Positions 45,527 through 53,928 of a DNA stretch of 64,000 bases are shown here, piece by piece. A model generated the notes under the pieces. It was not told the DNA's origin. It ran no database searches and was given only the letters and a program-made list of their open reading frames with translations. The translations under genes and the position numbers were made by a program. The DNA is from Legionella gresilensis (GTDB taxonomy: Bacteria > Pseudomonadota > Gammaproteobacteria > Legionellales > Legionellaceae): positions 34,818 through 98,817 of the forward strand of contig NZ_CAAAHX010000013.1 of NCBI RefSeq assembly GCF_900639865.1, in the 5' to 3' direction. How positions within the stretch are numbered: the stretch's first letter is position 1; each line of letters opens with the position of its first letter.

Positions 45527-46420
45527 TTAGAATTTAAACCATTTTGCTGCCACATTATAAAAAATTTCATTTTTTTCATGAATTGTAAAATTAACTAGGA
45601 TATCTTCATACGCAGTGTAAAGTTGTTCGAAACTACGAGAAAGCTTAGCAATGGGCATATGACTACCAAACATGCAGCGATTTATTCCAAAAATTTCAAT
45701 CGCAGTTAAAATCCAAGGTTTTATCTGTTCAACCTTCCAATTCATACCAAAAATGCACTCTATAGCCGATATTTCAAAACAAACATTAGCGTTTTTTGCT
45801 ATAGAGATTAATTCTTTCTTCCACTGTTGAAATCCTACTGGCGCGATATTTAAAGGCCATCCCATCACTGCAATTGTAAATTCAAGATTAGGATAATGTG
45901 TGATTACCTTATTTAAATCTGACAATTGATGAGCAAAAACTTCAAGGCCACACTTAAACGAATAATTTCTTAGCAAATTAAGATTGTTATTCCATTTTGG
46001 ATCTGTCAACAGATCGGACCTTTTTGAAAATCGTCTAAGTGAATTATTATTATCCCAACCTAAATGTTCACGTACAGCTACTACATACGGAAGGCTTTGA
46101 TAAAAATCTAACTTAGATTCTAGATTTAGATCCAAAAAGTCTACTAATACGACCATAGCTTGCTTAAATTTTTCTGTATTGACTAATGAGTTTGCCCACT
46201 GTGCTTCTTTTAGAGGATCTGTTGATAGATACTCATGCCAAACAACACCCTCTATGTTGTAAGAAGAAGTATCTTGGAAATAGTTTTGTGGTAAATAGCT
46301 TTTTGGTAGTTTTGAATAATCTCCGACAATTTCTGTAAAAGTAGGATCTGGTGAATTCAGAAAATCATGTTGATTCACTTGTGTATCATAAAAATGAACA
46401 TGCGCGTCTATTATTTTCAT
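45527..46420 (-). CDS. Amidohydrolase family 2 (TIM-barrel metal-dependent hydrolase)
   Basis: A 297-residue TIM-barrel amidohydrolase of COG3618/amidohydrolase_2 type. DAHVHFYD at residues 5-12 gives the first two metal-binding His. EGVVWHEYLSTDPLKEAQWA and VAVREHLGWDN follow the family. The usual catalytic Asp in FGSDWP is replaced: the sequence is MFGSHMPI. Some non-canonical members carry FGSNFP or similar, so catalysis may rely on other residues or be altered. The substrate is unknown (lactones, sugar lactonates or decarboxylation in relatives). Single-gene unit. Confidence 0.82.
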   Translation of the reverse strand: MKIIDAHVHFYDTQVNQHDFLNSPDPTFTEIVGDYSKLPKSYLPQNYFQDTSSYNIEGVVWHEYLSTDPLKEAQWANSLVNTEKFKQAMVVLVDFLDLNLESKLDFYQSLPYVVAVREHLGWDNNNSLRRFSKRSDLLTDPKWNNNLNLLRNYSFKCGLEVFAHQLSDLNKVITHYPNLEFTIAVMGWPLNIAPVGFQQWKKELISIAKNANVCFEISAIECIFGMNWKVEQIKPWILTAIEIFGINRCMFGSHMPIAKLSRSFEQLYTAYEDILVNFTIHEKNEIFYNVAAKWFKF

Positions 46421-46586
46421 TTATCTAATCCATTTAAGGTTAGTTTATAAAACAGTCGGCCTCTATTTGTACTCTATAATTTTTAAATTAATTATTTTAG
46501 CTCAAAGTTAAGTTAACTAATTATTAATAAAAGACTATAAATCCCATAATAGGATAGAAATAAAGATCTATTAACAAGTATAGTAG

Positions 46587-46605
46587 GTCGGGCCTCTGAT
46601 CTGAC
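46587..46605. repeat. Degenerate REP-like hairpin
   Basis: GTAGGTCGGGCCTCTGATCTGAC contains the same GTAGGTCGGGCCTC start as the 44.8-kb copy, with an eroded second arm. It lies 106 bases before the candidate cysteine-protease gene and 167 bases past the amidohydrolase start. Confidence 0.5.
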
Positions 46606-46710
46606 ACATGCTGGTCGTGAAAACCGTAAGATTGATTTACCTGAAAACAAAATATTTAATTTTTAAACACATTTACTATAATTAAGGAAATAATTTTTTT
46701 TATATTAAAT

Positions 46711-48114
46711 ATGAAACTTAAAATTATATTTTGTGAGCCACCTGGAAAACATATTCAAACTTCTGAAGATGAAAAAATCATTATTATTCAAAGCCCTTAT
46801 AAGATTATTCAAGCTGAATTAGGCGATACAAGAGAGTATGAAAAATCAGATGAATCAAAAATGCCTGAAGATTTTACTTATGAACAATATTGTCAGGAAA
46901 TGAGAAAACTCATACATACTACAATTGCAAAAAGTAATATATCCGATTATGTCTATAATCAGATTATTATTGAAGGGTTTAGTCAACCTCCAAATTTTCA
47001 AGCTATCTGTTCAGAGATAGAAAAAACACCTATATTTTTTGTTTCAAGAAGTAAGATTTTATTTGAAAATTGTTCTTTTGGAGGGAAGCAATATACTGAT
47101 GCTACCACCAGATTGATTCACTCTTTTCAAAATCGTCATTTTAAACAATTCCATGAACGATTAGCTTTTGAAATTGTTATAGATGATCAGGATAAACAAT
47201 ATCTTTCTAAACACGATAAAGCCCGTCTTGCCATGTTAAAAGGTGTTATAGCCTATCAAAATAGTAATCAAGATATTTTTTTAAAACCATTTAGAGATGA
47301 TTCACTTATTGGAGAAAAGGGATCTAAAAAGAGTTTATTAATGTCGAGGTTAAAGCTTCCTACTTTCTTTTATCAAAATAATATAGGTACTATACACGGA
47401 CAAACCACAGCGGAAATAGTGTTAAAAAATTTCTTTAGCCAAGAAGCGCAGCAGCAAAGTGATTTCACCTGCGGGCCGGCAACGGTAAAAATGGTAGCAG
47501 ATTATTTTTCTGCCATGCAAACACAAAATTTTTGTAACTCACCTGTAGCAAATCAAAAGGTATGGCAGACAATCAAACAAGCTCCTGAAATGATACTTGC
47601 ACAACAGATAAGTACAACAGAAGCAGAAGGTTCGGATATCCCTGATATTCGTACTGGATTAATGCAAATGGGCATTACTGTATTTGATGATAATGGTTTG
47701 AGTGATAAAGAGCACAATTACGATATATTAAACGCTCATAAATGCTTATTATGGGACAAAATGCGTCAAATTCTCAAACTCGGTATTCCTGTTATTTTAA
47801 ATATGCAAGACAAGGGTGGTTGTGGTCATTATGAGGTAGTTATTGGTATTGAAACGAGCCCAAATGAAGAATATATTATTTTGGCCGAACCTGGCACGGC
47901 TCTTGTAGGCGCTCTTGAATTTGAACATATTCCAAAAGATATATTTATTGACCGATGGAAAAATATGAGTGGTGAGTTTCATGGCCGAATTATGATTTTA
48001 TCTCCGAATGAAGCTTCTGCCCAGGTAATAGATAGTATCCTTGCAGGTATTCCACATTATAAAAATGGGAAAGAGCAAAATGACTCTTTCGTCGTCTCAA
48101 GCCCGAAACTTTAA
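46711..48114 (+). CDS. C39-like papain-fold protein with unknown N-terminal domain; candidate effector
   Basis: A 467-residue soluble protein. Residues 1-230 are unrecognised. From about residue 245 a papain-fold peptidase of C39-like type appears. FTCGPATVKMVADYFSA holds Cys254, GGCGHYEVVIG holds His373, and IILAEPGTALV carries Glu393 where C39 proteins usually have Asp. The remaining part (HIPKDIFIDRWKNMS) follows the family. The C terminus ends DSFVVSSPKL. It has no signal peptide and no secretion or ABC partner. A cytosolic protease, or an effector cleaving a host protein, are both possible; the Asp-to-Glu change lowers confidence in peptidase activity. Confidence 0.68.
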   Translation: MKLKIIFCEPPGKHIQTSEDEKIIIIQSPYKIIQAELGDTREYEKSDESKMPEDFTYEQYCQEMRKLIHTTIAKSNISDYVYNQIIIEGFSQPPNFQAICSEIEKTPIFFVSRSKILFENCSFGGKQYTDATTRLIHSFQNRHFKQFHERLAFEIVIDDQDKQYLSKHDKARLAMLKGVIAYQNSNQDIFLKPFRDDSLIGEKGSKKSLLMSRLKLPTFFYQNNIGTIHGQTTAEIVLKNFFSQEAQQQSDFTCGPATVKMVADYFSAMQTQNFCNSPVANQKVWQTIKQAPEMILAQQISTTEAEGSDIPDIRTGLMQMGITVFDDNGLSDKEHNYDILNAHKCLLWDKMRQILKLGIPVILNMQDKGGCGHYEVVIGIETSPNEEYIILAEPGTALVGALEFEHIPKDIFIDRWKNMSGEFHGRIMILSPNEASAQVIDSILAGIPHYKNGKEQNDSFVVSSPKL

Positions 48115-48268
48115 ACCTATTTAAAGATAAATCCTAAATCTCGGATGTTTTTCCAAATATTATTATTGCAAGTAATAAAAAGCACTTTGTAAAGTTTATA
48201 GAAATACTTTTATTACTTAAAACCTAGCGAAAAGTTACTAAATCTGATGATAAAGAAATAATTGAGAA

Positions 48269-51200
48269 CTATGAATTAGCTTTAACTAAAAGATTTAAAT
48301 TTTTTGCTTGTGTAGTAGTTATTTTTAACTTAACAAAATAATAAATTCCTGGTAGCACAAATAAAGTGAAAAAAGTGCCGAATAACAGGCCGCCAATTAA
48401 AATAATGCCAATCGCATGTCGTGATTCAGCGCCTGCAGCATGAGATAAGATTAAAGGAATAGTGCCAAAGGTCATCGCACCTGTGGTCATTAAAATAGGT
48501 CTAAAACGCAGCTTACATGCTTTTTGAATGGCCTCGGTTAAACCAAATCCTTGCAAACACAATTGATTAGCAAATTCAACAATTAAGATACCATGCTTAC
48601 TAATTAAACCAATGAGCGTTATTAATCCTACTTGCGAATAGATATTAAGAGATTGCCCAAATAACCAAGCAAAAAATAAGGCACCCGAACTAGCTAAAGG
48701 CACTGTAAATAAAATAATGAGAGGATCTATAAAATTCTCAAATTGAATTGCTAAAATTGCATAAATAAATACTAAAGCTAGTAGTAATAAGTAAAGCATT
48801 GTGTGTGATGTTTCTGTATAGGTTTTAGCTATACCTGTCCAAGTTAATTTATACTGCGCTGGCAGCTCATGTTTAGCTATATCCCAAAGTTTAGTCATCG
48901 ATTGTGAAATAGATTGACTTGGTCGCAAACTAACATGCAAGGTAGTTGAGCGCATTTGTTTAAAGTGTTCAAGTGTTGCAGGTTGTGCTTTAGTGGTCAT
49001 TTTGGTAATAGCGCCTAAAGAGATACGCTTACCTGTAGAGGTTGTAAGGTAGAGCTCGTCTAAAGCCCATGGTGACTGTGACCCTTGTACAGTGAGATTA
49101 TAACTAATACTATCTTTTTGAAATTTAATTGACTGATCGCCACTAAAAAAAACTTCAATTGTTTTCGCAATTTGTGCGGCAGACAGGCCAAGCTTAGCAA
49201 TAGCATTATTATCAACATCAATTTGATAGCCTGGCGAATCAAGTCGTAAATCATAATAGGAAGATTCAAAATCTTTGTTGCTATCTAAATATTTTTTTAA
49301 TTTTTCTAAATGATTAAATAATTGGCGATAGCTATCTGTTGTTGAAATAACTAAAGTAAGCTCAGAAGCACTGCCAGCATTATCATTACCAGGTAAGCCT
49401 GTATCCCAGCTCCATACCGACGGATCAATAGAAGGAAATTGGGAAAATTTGGGTTTTAATTCGCTTGTAATTTGTTCAGCAGAACGATGCCGTTCATCAT
49501 GAGGCTTTAAGGGAATGACAACATTTGCTCCCCAGTCACCAATAAAGGTAAGTTTATTATTAGCTTCTGGAAGTGAGTTTGTTTTGTTTTCTATATTAGA
49601 AATTTTTTTGTCTAAATCATCAATTGCTTCGCCTGCTACTGGAGGAATATAGACGCCTATTAGTCCTCTATCTTCGCGTGGGGCAGTTTCACTGGGTAGT
49701 AAATTATAAAATATAATCGAGAGACTGATAAATAAAAAAGCAGCTAAAAAAGAAAGATATTTTCGCTGTAACACCCAGCTTAATTGATTCGTGTATTTTT
49801 CACTTAGGCGGGATAGAAAGATATCAATTTGGGGTAAATAAGGTTGATTATTTTTATTAATTAATTTTGCACACATTAATGGCGTTAAGGTAAGAGCAAC
49901 AATACCCGAGACAACAACACTTCCCGCTAAAGCGACGGCAAATTCTATAAAAAGTTGGCCTAACAAGCCATCAATAAAGGCAATAGGCATATACACACTT
50001 GCTAATGTAAACGTCATAGCAATAATAGCGAAACCTATTTCTTTAGCACCTTTTAAGGCAGCCTCTAGTGGGCTTAGCTTATTTTCGATATGCCGCCAAA
50101 TATTTTCTAAGGCAATAATGGCATCATCAACAACTAAACCAATTGCTAATACCATAGCTAAAAGGGTCATCAAATTAATCGAAAAACCAACTAACTTTAG
50201 GAAAATTAATGAGCCTAATAAGGAGATTGGAATAGTAATTAAAGGAATAATTGTTGCACGTAAATTACGTAAAAAAAGAAAAACAATCATTAAAACAAGA
50301 ATAATCGCTTCACCAATAGACGATTTAATATTATGTAAAGATGCTTTAATAAAATCCGATTGATCAATTATTATTTTGGCTTCCATGCCAGCAGGTAAAT
50401 TGGCTTGCAAAGCTTTTAATTCTTGGCGCACTAGACGTGATACTTCAAGAGGATTTGCGTCATTTGCGCGTGTAAGTGAAAGGACTAAACCACTGTGTCC
50501 GTTAACACGAACACGCATTTTATGCGTATCAGTTGCTAATTTTACATTAGCAATTGATTTCAACAAAACAGGATGTTGTTTATGAGGTTTGATTAATAAA
50601 TTTTCATAATCTTTAATTGTTTTTAATTCAGAACTTAAGGTGCTAGGCACTCTATTTTGAAAATTTCCGGCGGGTAGAGAGACTTGACTATTGTTAAGTG
50701 CGTTAAGCACTTCATCAACATTAATACCAAATAAAAATAGTTTTTTAGGATCAAGCGTTACTTCATAAGTATAAGGTTGACCCCATACTTCAACGGCAGC
50801 TACACCAGGAATACTACGGAATACGTTTTTTAAACGTAAGTGCGCAAAATGAGTAAGTTGACCAAAGTCTAAGGAAGTCGAATCAAGTGCTATACCAATA
50901 AAGGGTAAACCATTTGCTTTCACTTTTCTTTCAACTAGCGGTGTTTTAACTTCAGAAGGTAGCAAGGCTTTAGCCAAATTTACAGCATCTTGGGTACTGT
51001 TATAGGCTTTATCCATAGGGATAGTATTACGAAAAGTTAGTGTAATATAGGCATAGCCAGCATTAGATTCGGAAGTGATCGTCTCTAAGCCCTCAATTCC
51101 GGCGAGTCTGTCTTCTAATATATTAGTAACGGTATTCTCTACTAAATTAGGACTAGCATTAGGATAAGTAGCTGTTACTGTAATAGTGGGAAAACTAATA

Positions 51201-51316
51201 TTAGGATATTCTCTAACAGGTAGATTCTGAAAGCAAAGTAATCCGACTACAATAATTAAACAATTAAAAATGATTGTAGTGACAGGATGTTTAATAAAAT
51301 AATCGGTTATTTTCAT
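48269..51316 (-). CDS. RND-family efflux pump (AcrB/MexB-like)
   Basis: A 1015-residue inner-membrane RND transporter with twelve helices and two large periplasmic loops. FIKHPVTTIIFNCLIIV opens helix 1. SFPTITVTATYPNASPNLVE and VVDDAIIALENIWRHIE (helix 4 acidic pair) are proton-relay or conserved motifs. The C-terminal half repeats the fold (GLISKHGILIVEFANQL, FGTIPLILSHAAGAESRHAIG). It uses the proton gradient to export drugs, bile-like compounds or lipids across both membranes with a membrane-fusion protein, encoded immediately upstream, and an outer-membrane channel not encoded here. No MacB or metal-specific motif is seen. Confidence 0.95.
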   Translation of the reverse strand: MKITDYFIKHPVTTIIFNCLIIVVGLLCFQNLPVREYPNISFPTITVTATYPNASPNLVENTVTNILEDRLAGIEGLETITSESNAGYAYITLTFRNTIPMDKAYNSTQDAVNLAKALLPSEVKTPLVERKVKANGLPFIGIALDSTSLDFGQLTHFAHLRLKNVFRSIPGVAAVEVWGQPYTYEVTLDPKKLFLFGINVDEVLNALNNSQVSLPAGNFQNRVPSTLSSELKTIKDYENLLIKPHKQHPVLLKSIANVKLATDTHKMRVRVNGHSGLVLSLTRANDANPLEVSRLVRQELKALQANLPAGMEAKIIIDQSDFIKASLHNIKSSIGEAIILVLMIVFLFLRNLRATIIPLITIPISLLGSLIFLKLVGFSINLMTLLAMVLAIGLVVDDAIIALENIWRHIENKLSPLEAALKGAKEIGFAIIAMTFTLASVYMPIAFIDGLLGQLFIEFAVALAGSVVVSGIVALTLTPLMCAKLINKNNQPYLPQIDIFLSRLSEKYTNQLSWVLQRKYLSFLAAFLFISLSIIFYNLLPSETAPREDRGLIGVYIPPVAGEAIDDLDKKISNIENKTNSLPEANNKLTFIGDWGANVVIPLKPHDERHRSAEQITSELKPKFSQFPSIDPSVWSWDTGLPGNDNAGSASELTLVISTTDSYRQLFNHLEKLKKYLDSNKDFESSYYDLRLDSPGYQIDVDNNAIAKLGLSAAQIAKTIEVFFSGDQSIKFQKDSISYNLTVQGSQSPWALDELYLTTSTGKRISLGAITKMTTKAQPATLEHFKQMRSTTLHVSLRPSQSISQSMTKLWDIAKHELPAQYKLTWTGIAKTYTETSHTMLYLLLLALVFIYAILAIQFENFIDPLIILFTVPLASSGALFFAWLFGQSLNIYSQVGLITLIGLISKHGILIVEFANQLCLQGFGLTEAIQKACKLRFRPILMTTGAMTFGTIPLILSHAAGAESRHAIGIILIGGLLFGTFFTLFVLPGIYYFVKLKITTTQAKNLNLLVKANS

Positions 51317-51322
51317 TCTTAC

Positions 51323-52342
51323 TCAAGCATGGTAAATGGCAACTTTCAAGCCTGGATATAATCGTTCTAGCCCTTTAATAACAAGTTGTTGTCCAAATTT
51401 TAAACCCGACATGACTTCAATTTGCGATTTATTTTTAATACCCGTTGTTACTGGAACTAATTCGATGACATTATCTTTGACAATATAAACATGAGGTTTG
51501 CTATTACGTAAAAAAATGGCCTGTTCAGGAATAACAATAATATCTTTCTTCTCTTTAAGCACTAACTCAACTTCGGCACTTGCTCCAATTAGGCAATCTT
51601 TACACGAAATAGTGACATCAGCTGGGCACATATGGCTATCTTCATCAATCATTTTTTGTAAATGTGAAAGCTTATAAGGCATGTTAAAGATACGCACCAA
51701 TTGCCCTTCATAAAAAGCAGATATATTTGTACATGGAATATCAAAATCTACGACTAGAGTAGAGGGATCATAAATAGTTAGTATCGAATCACCTGTATTA
51801 ACTTGGGTCCCTTCTTTCTTTTTATAAGCACCAACAATACCATCAAATGGTGCATAAAAACGTAAGGTATCTAACTCAATTTTTGCTTTAGATAATTCTT
51901 TTTGTGCATCTAGCCAAGTTTGTTTTTTCTCTTCTACTTCTTTAGAGCTCACGTATCCTGTTTTTAAGAGGCCAAGAAGCCGCTCATATTGATTTTTAGC
52001 GATAGTTACCGAGCCTTGAGTAAGCTCTAAATTATTTTCAATATCTGGATTATTAATTTGAGCAATTAAATCGCCTTTACGTACTTTCTGGCCAGTAGGA
52101 ATAAGTACATCTAAAGTGCCATGATTTTTGGCAATTAAGAGGGTAGCATGCTTAGGATTAATAGTACCTAAAAGGTGTACAGTTTCTTCTATTTCTGCTT
52201 TTCCTAAAAGATTTACTTCTACGAGTTTTGGCTGATCTGAATTACTAGCTGCCTTTTTCTTGTAAGAATAAATAGATATTACCATTGTAATTGCTATTAA
52301 GAGGATAAAAATGATTAGCCACTTTTTTTTATTAAGGGTCAT
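51323..52342 (-). CDS. Efflux membrane-fusion (periplasmic adaptor) protein
   Basis: 339 residues from the ATG at 52342 (AGGTGAG seven bases upstream), though a GTG four codons earlier is also open. One N-terminal membrane helix is followed by barrel-sandwich, alpha-hairpin and beta-barrel parts of a HlyD/AcrA-like adaptor. TVHLLGTINPKHATLL, PTGQKVRKGDLIAQINNP and LLKTGYVSSKEVEEKKQTWL are typical, with KKEGTQVNTGDSILTIYDPS next. EVMSGLKFGQQLVIKGLERLYPG closes it. A Cys-pair loop (MCPADVTISCKDCLIG) is unusual for the family. It bridges the RND pump encoded six bases downstream to an outer-membrane channel. Confidence 0.92.
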   Translation of the reverse strand: MTLNKKKWLIIFILLIAITMVISIYSYKKKAASNSDQPKLVEVNLLGKAEIEETVHLLGTINPKHATLLIAKNHGTLDVLIPTGQKVRKGDLIAQINNPDIENNLELTQGSVTIAKNQYERLLGLLKTGYVSSKEVEEKKQTWLDAQKELSKAKIELDTLRFYAPFDGIVGAYKKKEGTQVNTGDSILTIYDPSTLVVDFDIPCTNISAFYEGQLVRIFNMPYKLSHLQKMIDEDSHMCPADVTISCKDCLIGASAEVELVLKEKKDIIVIPEQAIFLRNSKPHVYIVKDNVIELVPVTTGIKNKSQIEVMSGLKFGQQLVIKGLERLYPGLKVAIYHA

Positions 52343-52346
52343 ATTT

Positions 52347-53087
52347 TTACTCACCTTTGAAATAAGAATTTGGTCCTTCTTTCATTGTGAAAACCTGTGC
52401 TGTAAAAAGATATCCACCATTACGAATGGTCTTAATTAATGCGGGTTTTTTTGTATCTGTTTCAATCTTTTGTCTTAACCGACTTATCTGCACATCAATC
52501 CGTCGATCAAAAGGATTTAAGTCACTACTTTTAGTCACTTGCAAGAGAAATTCTCTGCCTAGGATTTGTTGTGGTTGCCGAACAAAAGCTAATAACAAGT
52601 CATATTCGCCGGCGCTTAATTGTAGCTCCTGGTGATTGGTGCCAAAAACCTGTCGAGAAGCAGGATATAGTCGCCAATTCTCAAAGGCTAAAACCTCCCT
52701 TTCTTGATCATCTTCTGTTAGGGAGCGCTGTACACGTCTGTTAATTGCGCCAATTCTTGCATGAAGCTCACGAGCAAGTATAGGTTTAATTAAGAAATCG
52801 TCAGCACCTTCTTCAAGCATTTGAACACACAATGTTTCATCTTTTTCATCATTTAAAACAATAAGAGGAACAGCCCATTGATAGAAATCATTAATAGTTG
52901 ATAATTTTATTTCCGCTAACATACTACTATGGATTAAAAAAGCAGCAGGTTTCTCCATAATAGTATTTAAGTCGGGCACACTATTATAGTGCAAAATCTG
53001 ATAATCATATTTATGAAAATATTCTTCAACTTGAATATCTTTTGGGGCATCGTCAATAATTATGATGTATTTTCGATGCAATAACAT
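52347..53087 (-). CDS. OmpR-type regulator lacking the phospho-acceptor Asp
   Basis: 246 residues from ATG 53087, for which GGAGAGG sits at the right distance. An ATG four codons earlier (53099) is also open; residue numbers below use that longer form. The N-terminal receiver domain keeps the acidic pair (Asp16-Asp17, IIIIDDAPKD) and the Lys of the switch (Lys105, IKPILARELHARI). The phospho-acceptor position, 40 residues after the acidic pair, is His57 (AAFLIHSSML), and the switch Thr is Asn83. The C-terminal OmpR winged helix is intact (LSAGEYDLLLAFVRQPQQIL, DVQISRLRQKIE, IRNGGYLF). No sensor kinase is adjacent. It precedes the efflux genes with which it probably forms an operon, and likely controls them without phosphorylation. 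Confidence 0.88.
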   Translation of the reverse strand: MLLHRKYIIIIDDAPKDIQVEEYFHKYDYQILHYNSVPDLNTIMEKPAAFLIHSSMLAEIKLSTINDFYQWAVPLIVLNDEKDETLCVQMLEEGADDFLIKPILARELHARIGAINRRVQRSLTEDDQEREVLAFENWRLYPASRQVFGTNHQELQLSAGEYDLLLAFVRQPQQILGREFLLQVTKSSDLNPFDRRIDVQISRLRQKIETDTKKPALIKTIRNGGYLFTAQVFTMKEGPNSYFKGE

Positions 53088-53135
53088 GAACCTCTCCATT
53101 AATCAAAATAAACTAAAAATACATTTTTATTGTAG

Positions 53136-53260
53136 TATAGCGTTCTCCACTAAGCTTCATACTGCGTTACAAGTGCGCTCAGCTCAGTCTTGTACTCCTG
53201 TATACAATCTTTTGCCTCACTCTCTTGTCTCTTGTCTGAAATTTAGTGGAAAACGCTATA
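53136..53260. repeat. MITE-like repeat element, copy B
   Basis: About 125 bases flanked by terminal inverted repeats: TATAGCGTTCTCCACTAA (53136-53153) and TTAGTGGAAAACGCTATA (53243-53260), 17 of 18 bases matching. The interior contains CTTCATACTGCG, CTCAGTC, TACAATC and GCCTCACT in the same order as the 30.7-kb copy. It lies in the 330-base gap between the regulator and a small hypothetical gene. No ORF of its own. It could be a non-autonomous mobile element; no target duplication was established. Confidence 0.7.
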
Positions 53261-53419
53261 ATTTTTTGCTTATCAAAAGAATTTTTGAGCTAAATTACCA
53301 TTAAATAACTTTTGCTACAAACATTTGGTAAAAAATTGCAATTTTAGTGTAAAAATTATACTAAAATAAATGATCTTTGCAAATAAATACGTTTTAAAGG
53401 TAATAAATAAAAATCTTGC

Positions 53420-53707
53420 TTATTTAAAATTTAAGTTTCTTTGCATTGTTATTTTTTCTTCTTCATCTTCAGCAATTTGTGCTTTCAGATCGGGAATAGC
53501 TCCCAATGTCTCATGTAACTGCCCCTGTAAAACAGGAATATTACCCGTTCCTAAAACGGGCGCGCCTATTTCATTATCAGCATTGTCAAGGATACGATTA
53601 GCTGTTTTTTTACCTAAAATTTCTGTTAATAGTTCAATGGATAATTTTTTTTTCGCTACTAAAGAGGTTAAAAAATTTTTAAAAGGTTGAGGTGAAGGTT
53701 TGGTCAT
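53420..53707 (-). CDS. Small hypothetical protein
   Basis: A 95-residue protein with AAGGAG about nine bases before ATG, which favours this strand over an overlapping plus-strand frame. KNFLTSLVAKKKLSIELLTEI is an amphipathic helix, followed by ILGKKTANRILDNADNEIG and GNIPVLQGQLHETLG. The C terminus is acidic then basic. No signal peptide or membrane helix. No family recognised; the IGAPVLGTGNIPVL loop is glycine-rich. It is on the strand opposite to the next gene and next to the MITE-like element. Confidence 0.55.
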   Translation of the reverse strand: MTKPSPQPFKNFLTSLVAKKKLSIELLTEILGKKTANRILDNADNEIGAPVLGTGNIPVLQGQLHETLGAIPDLKAQIAEDEEEKITMQRNLNFK

Positions 53708-53928
53708 TAATTAATCTCCTTGCTTATATATTGATTATAAACAGGAATATATCAAATTTAAAGTATGATTAACGACTATAATTAGGTAAATGATTACAAA
53801 GTAATAGAAGCACTTAGTCGCAGATGACTGTAGTTACTTTATTATCATCTTAGAGTATGCTCATTTTAGGTAGTTATTAAATTGCATAGCTAGTCCGACT
53901 TCCATAATAAATGCTTGGAGGATAAAGG

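Noticed and set aside
53370..53690. Plus-strand frame overlapping the small gene at 53420
   Set aside because: The minus-strand frame has a good Shine-Dalgarno and a soluble protein-like sequence; the plus-strand one is its mirror.
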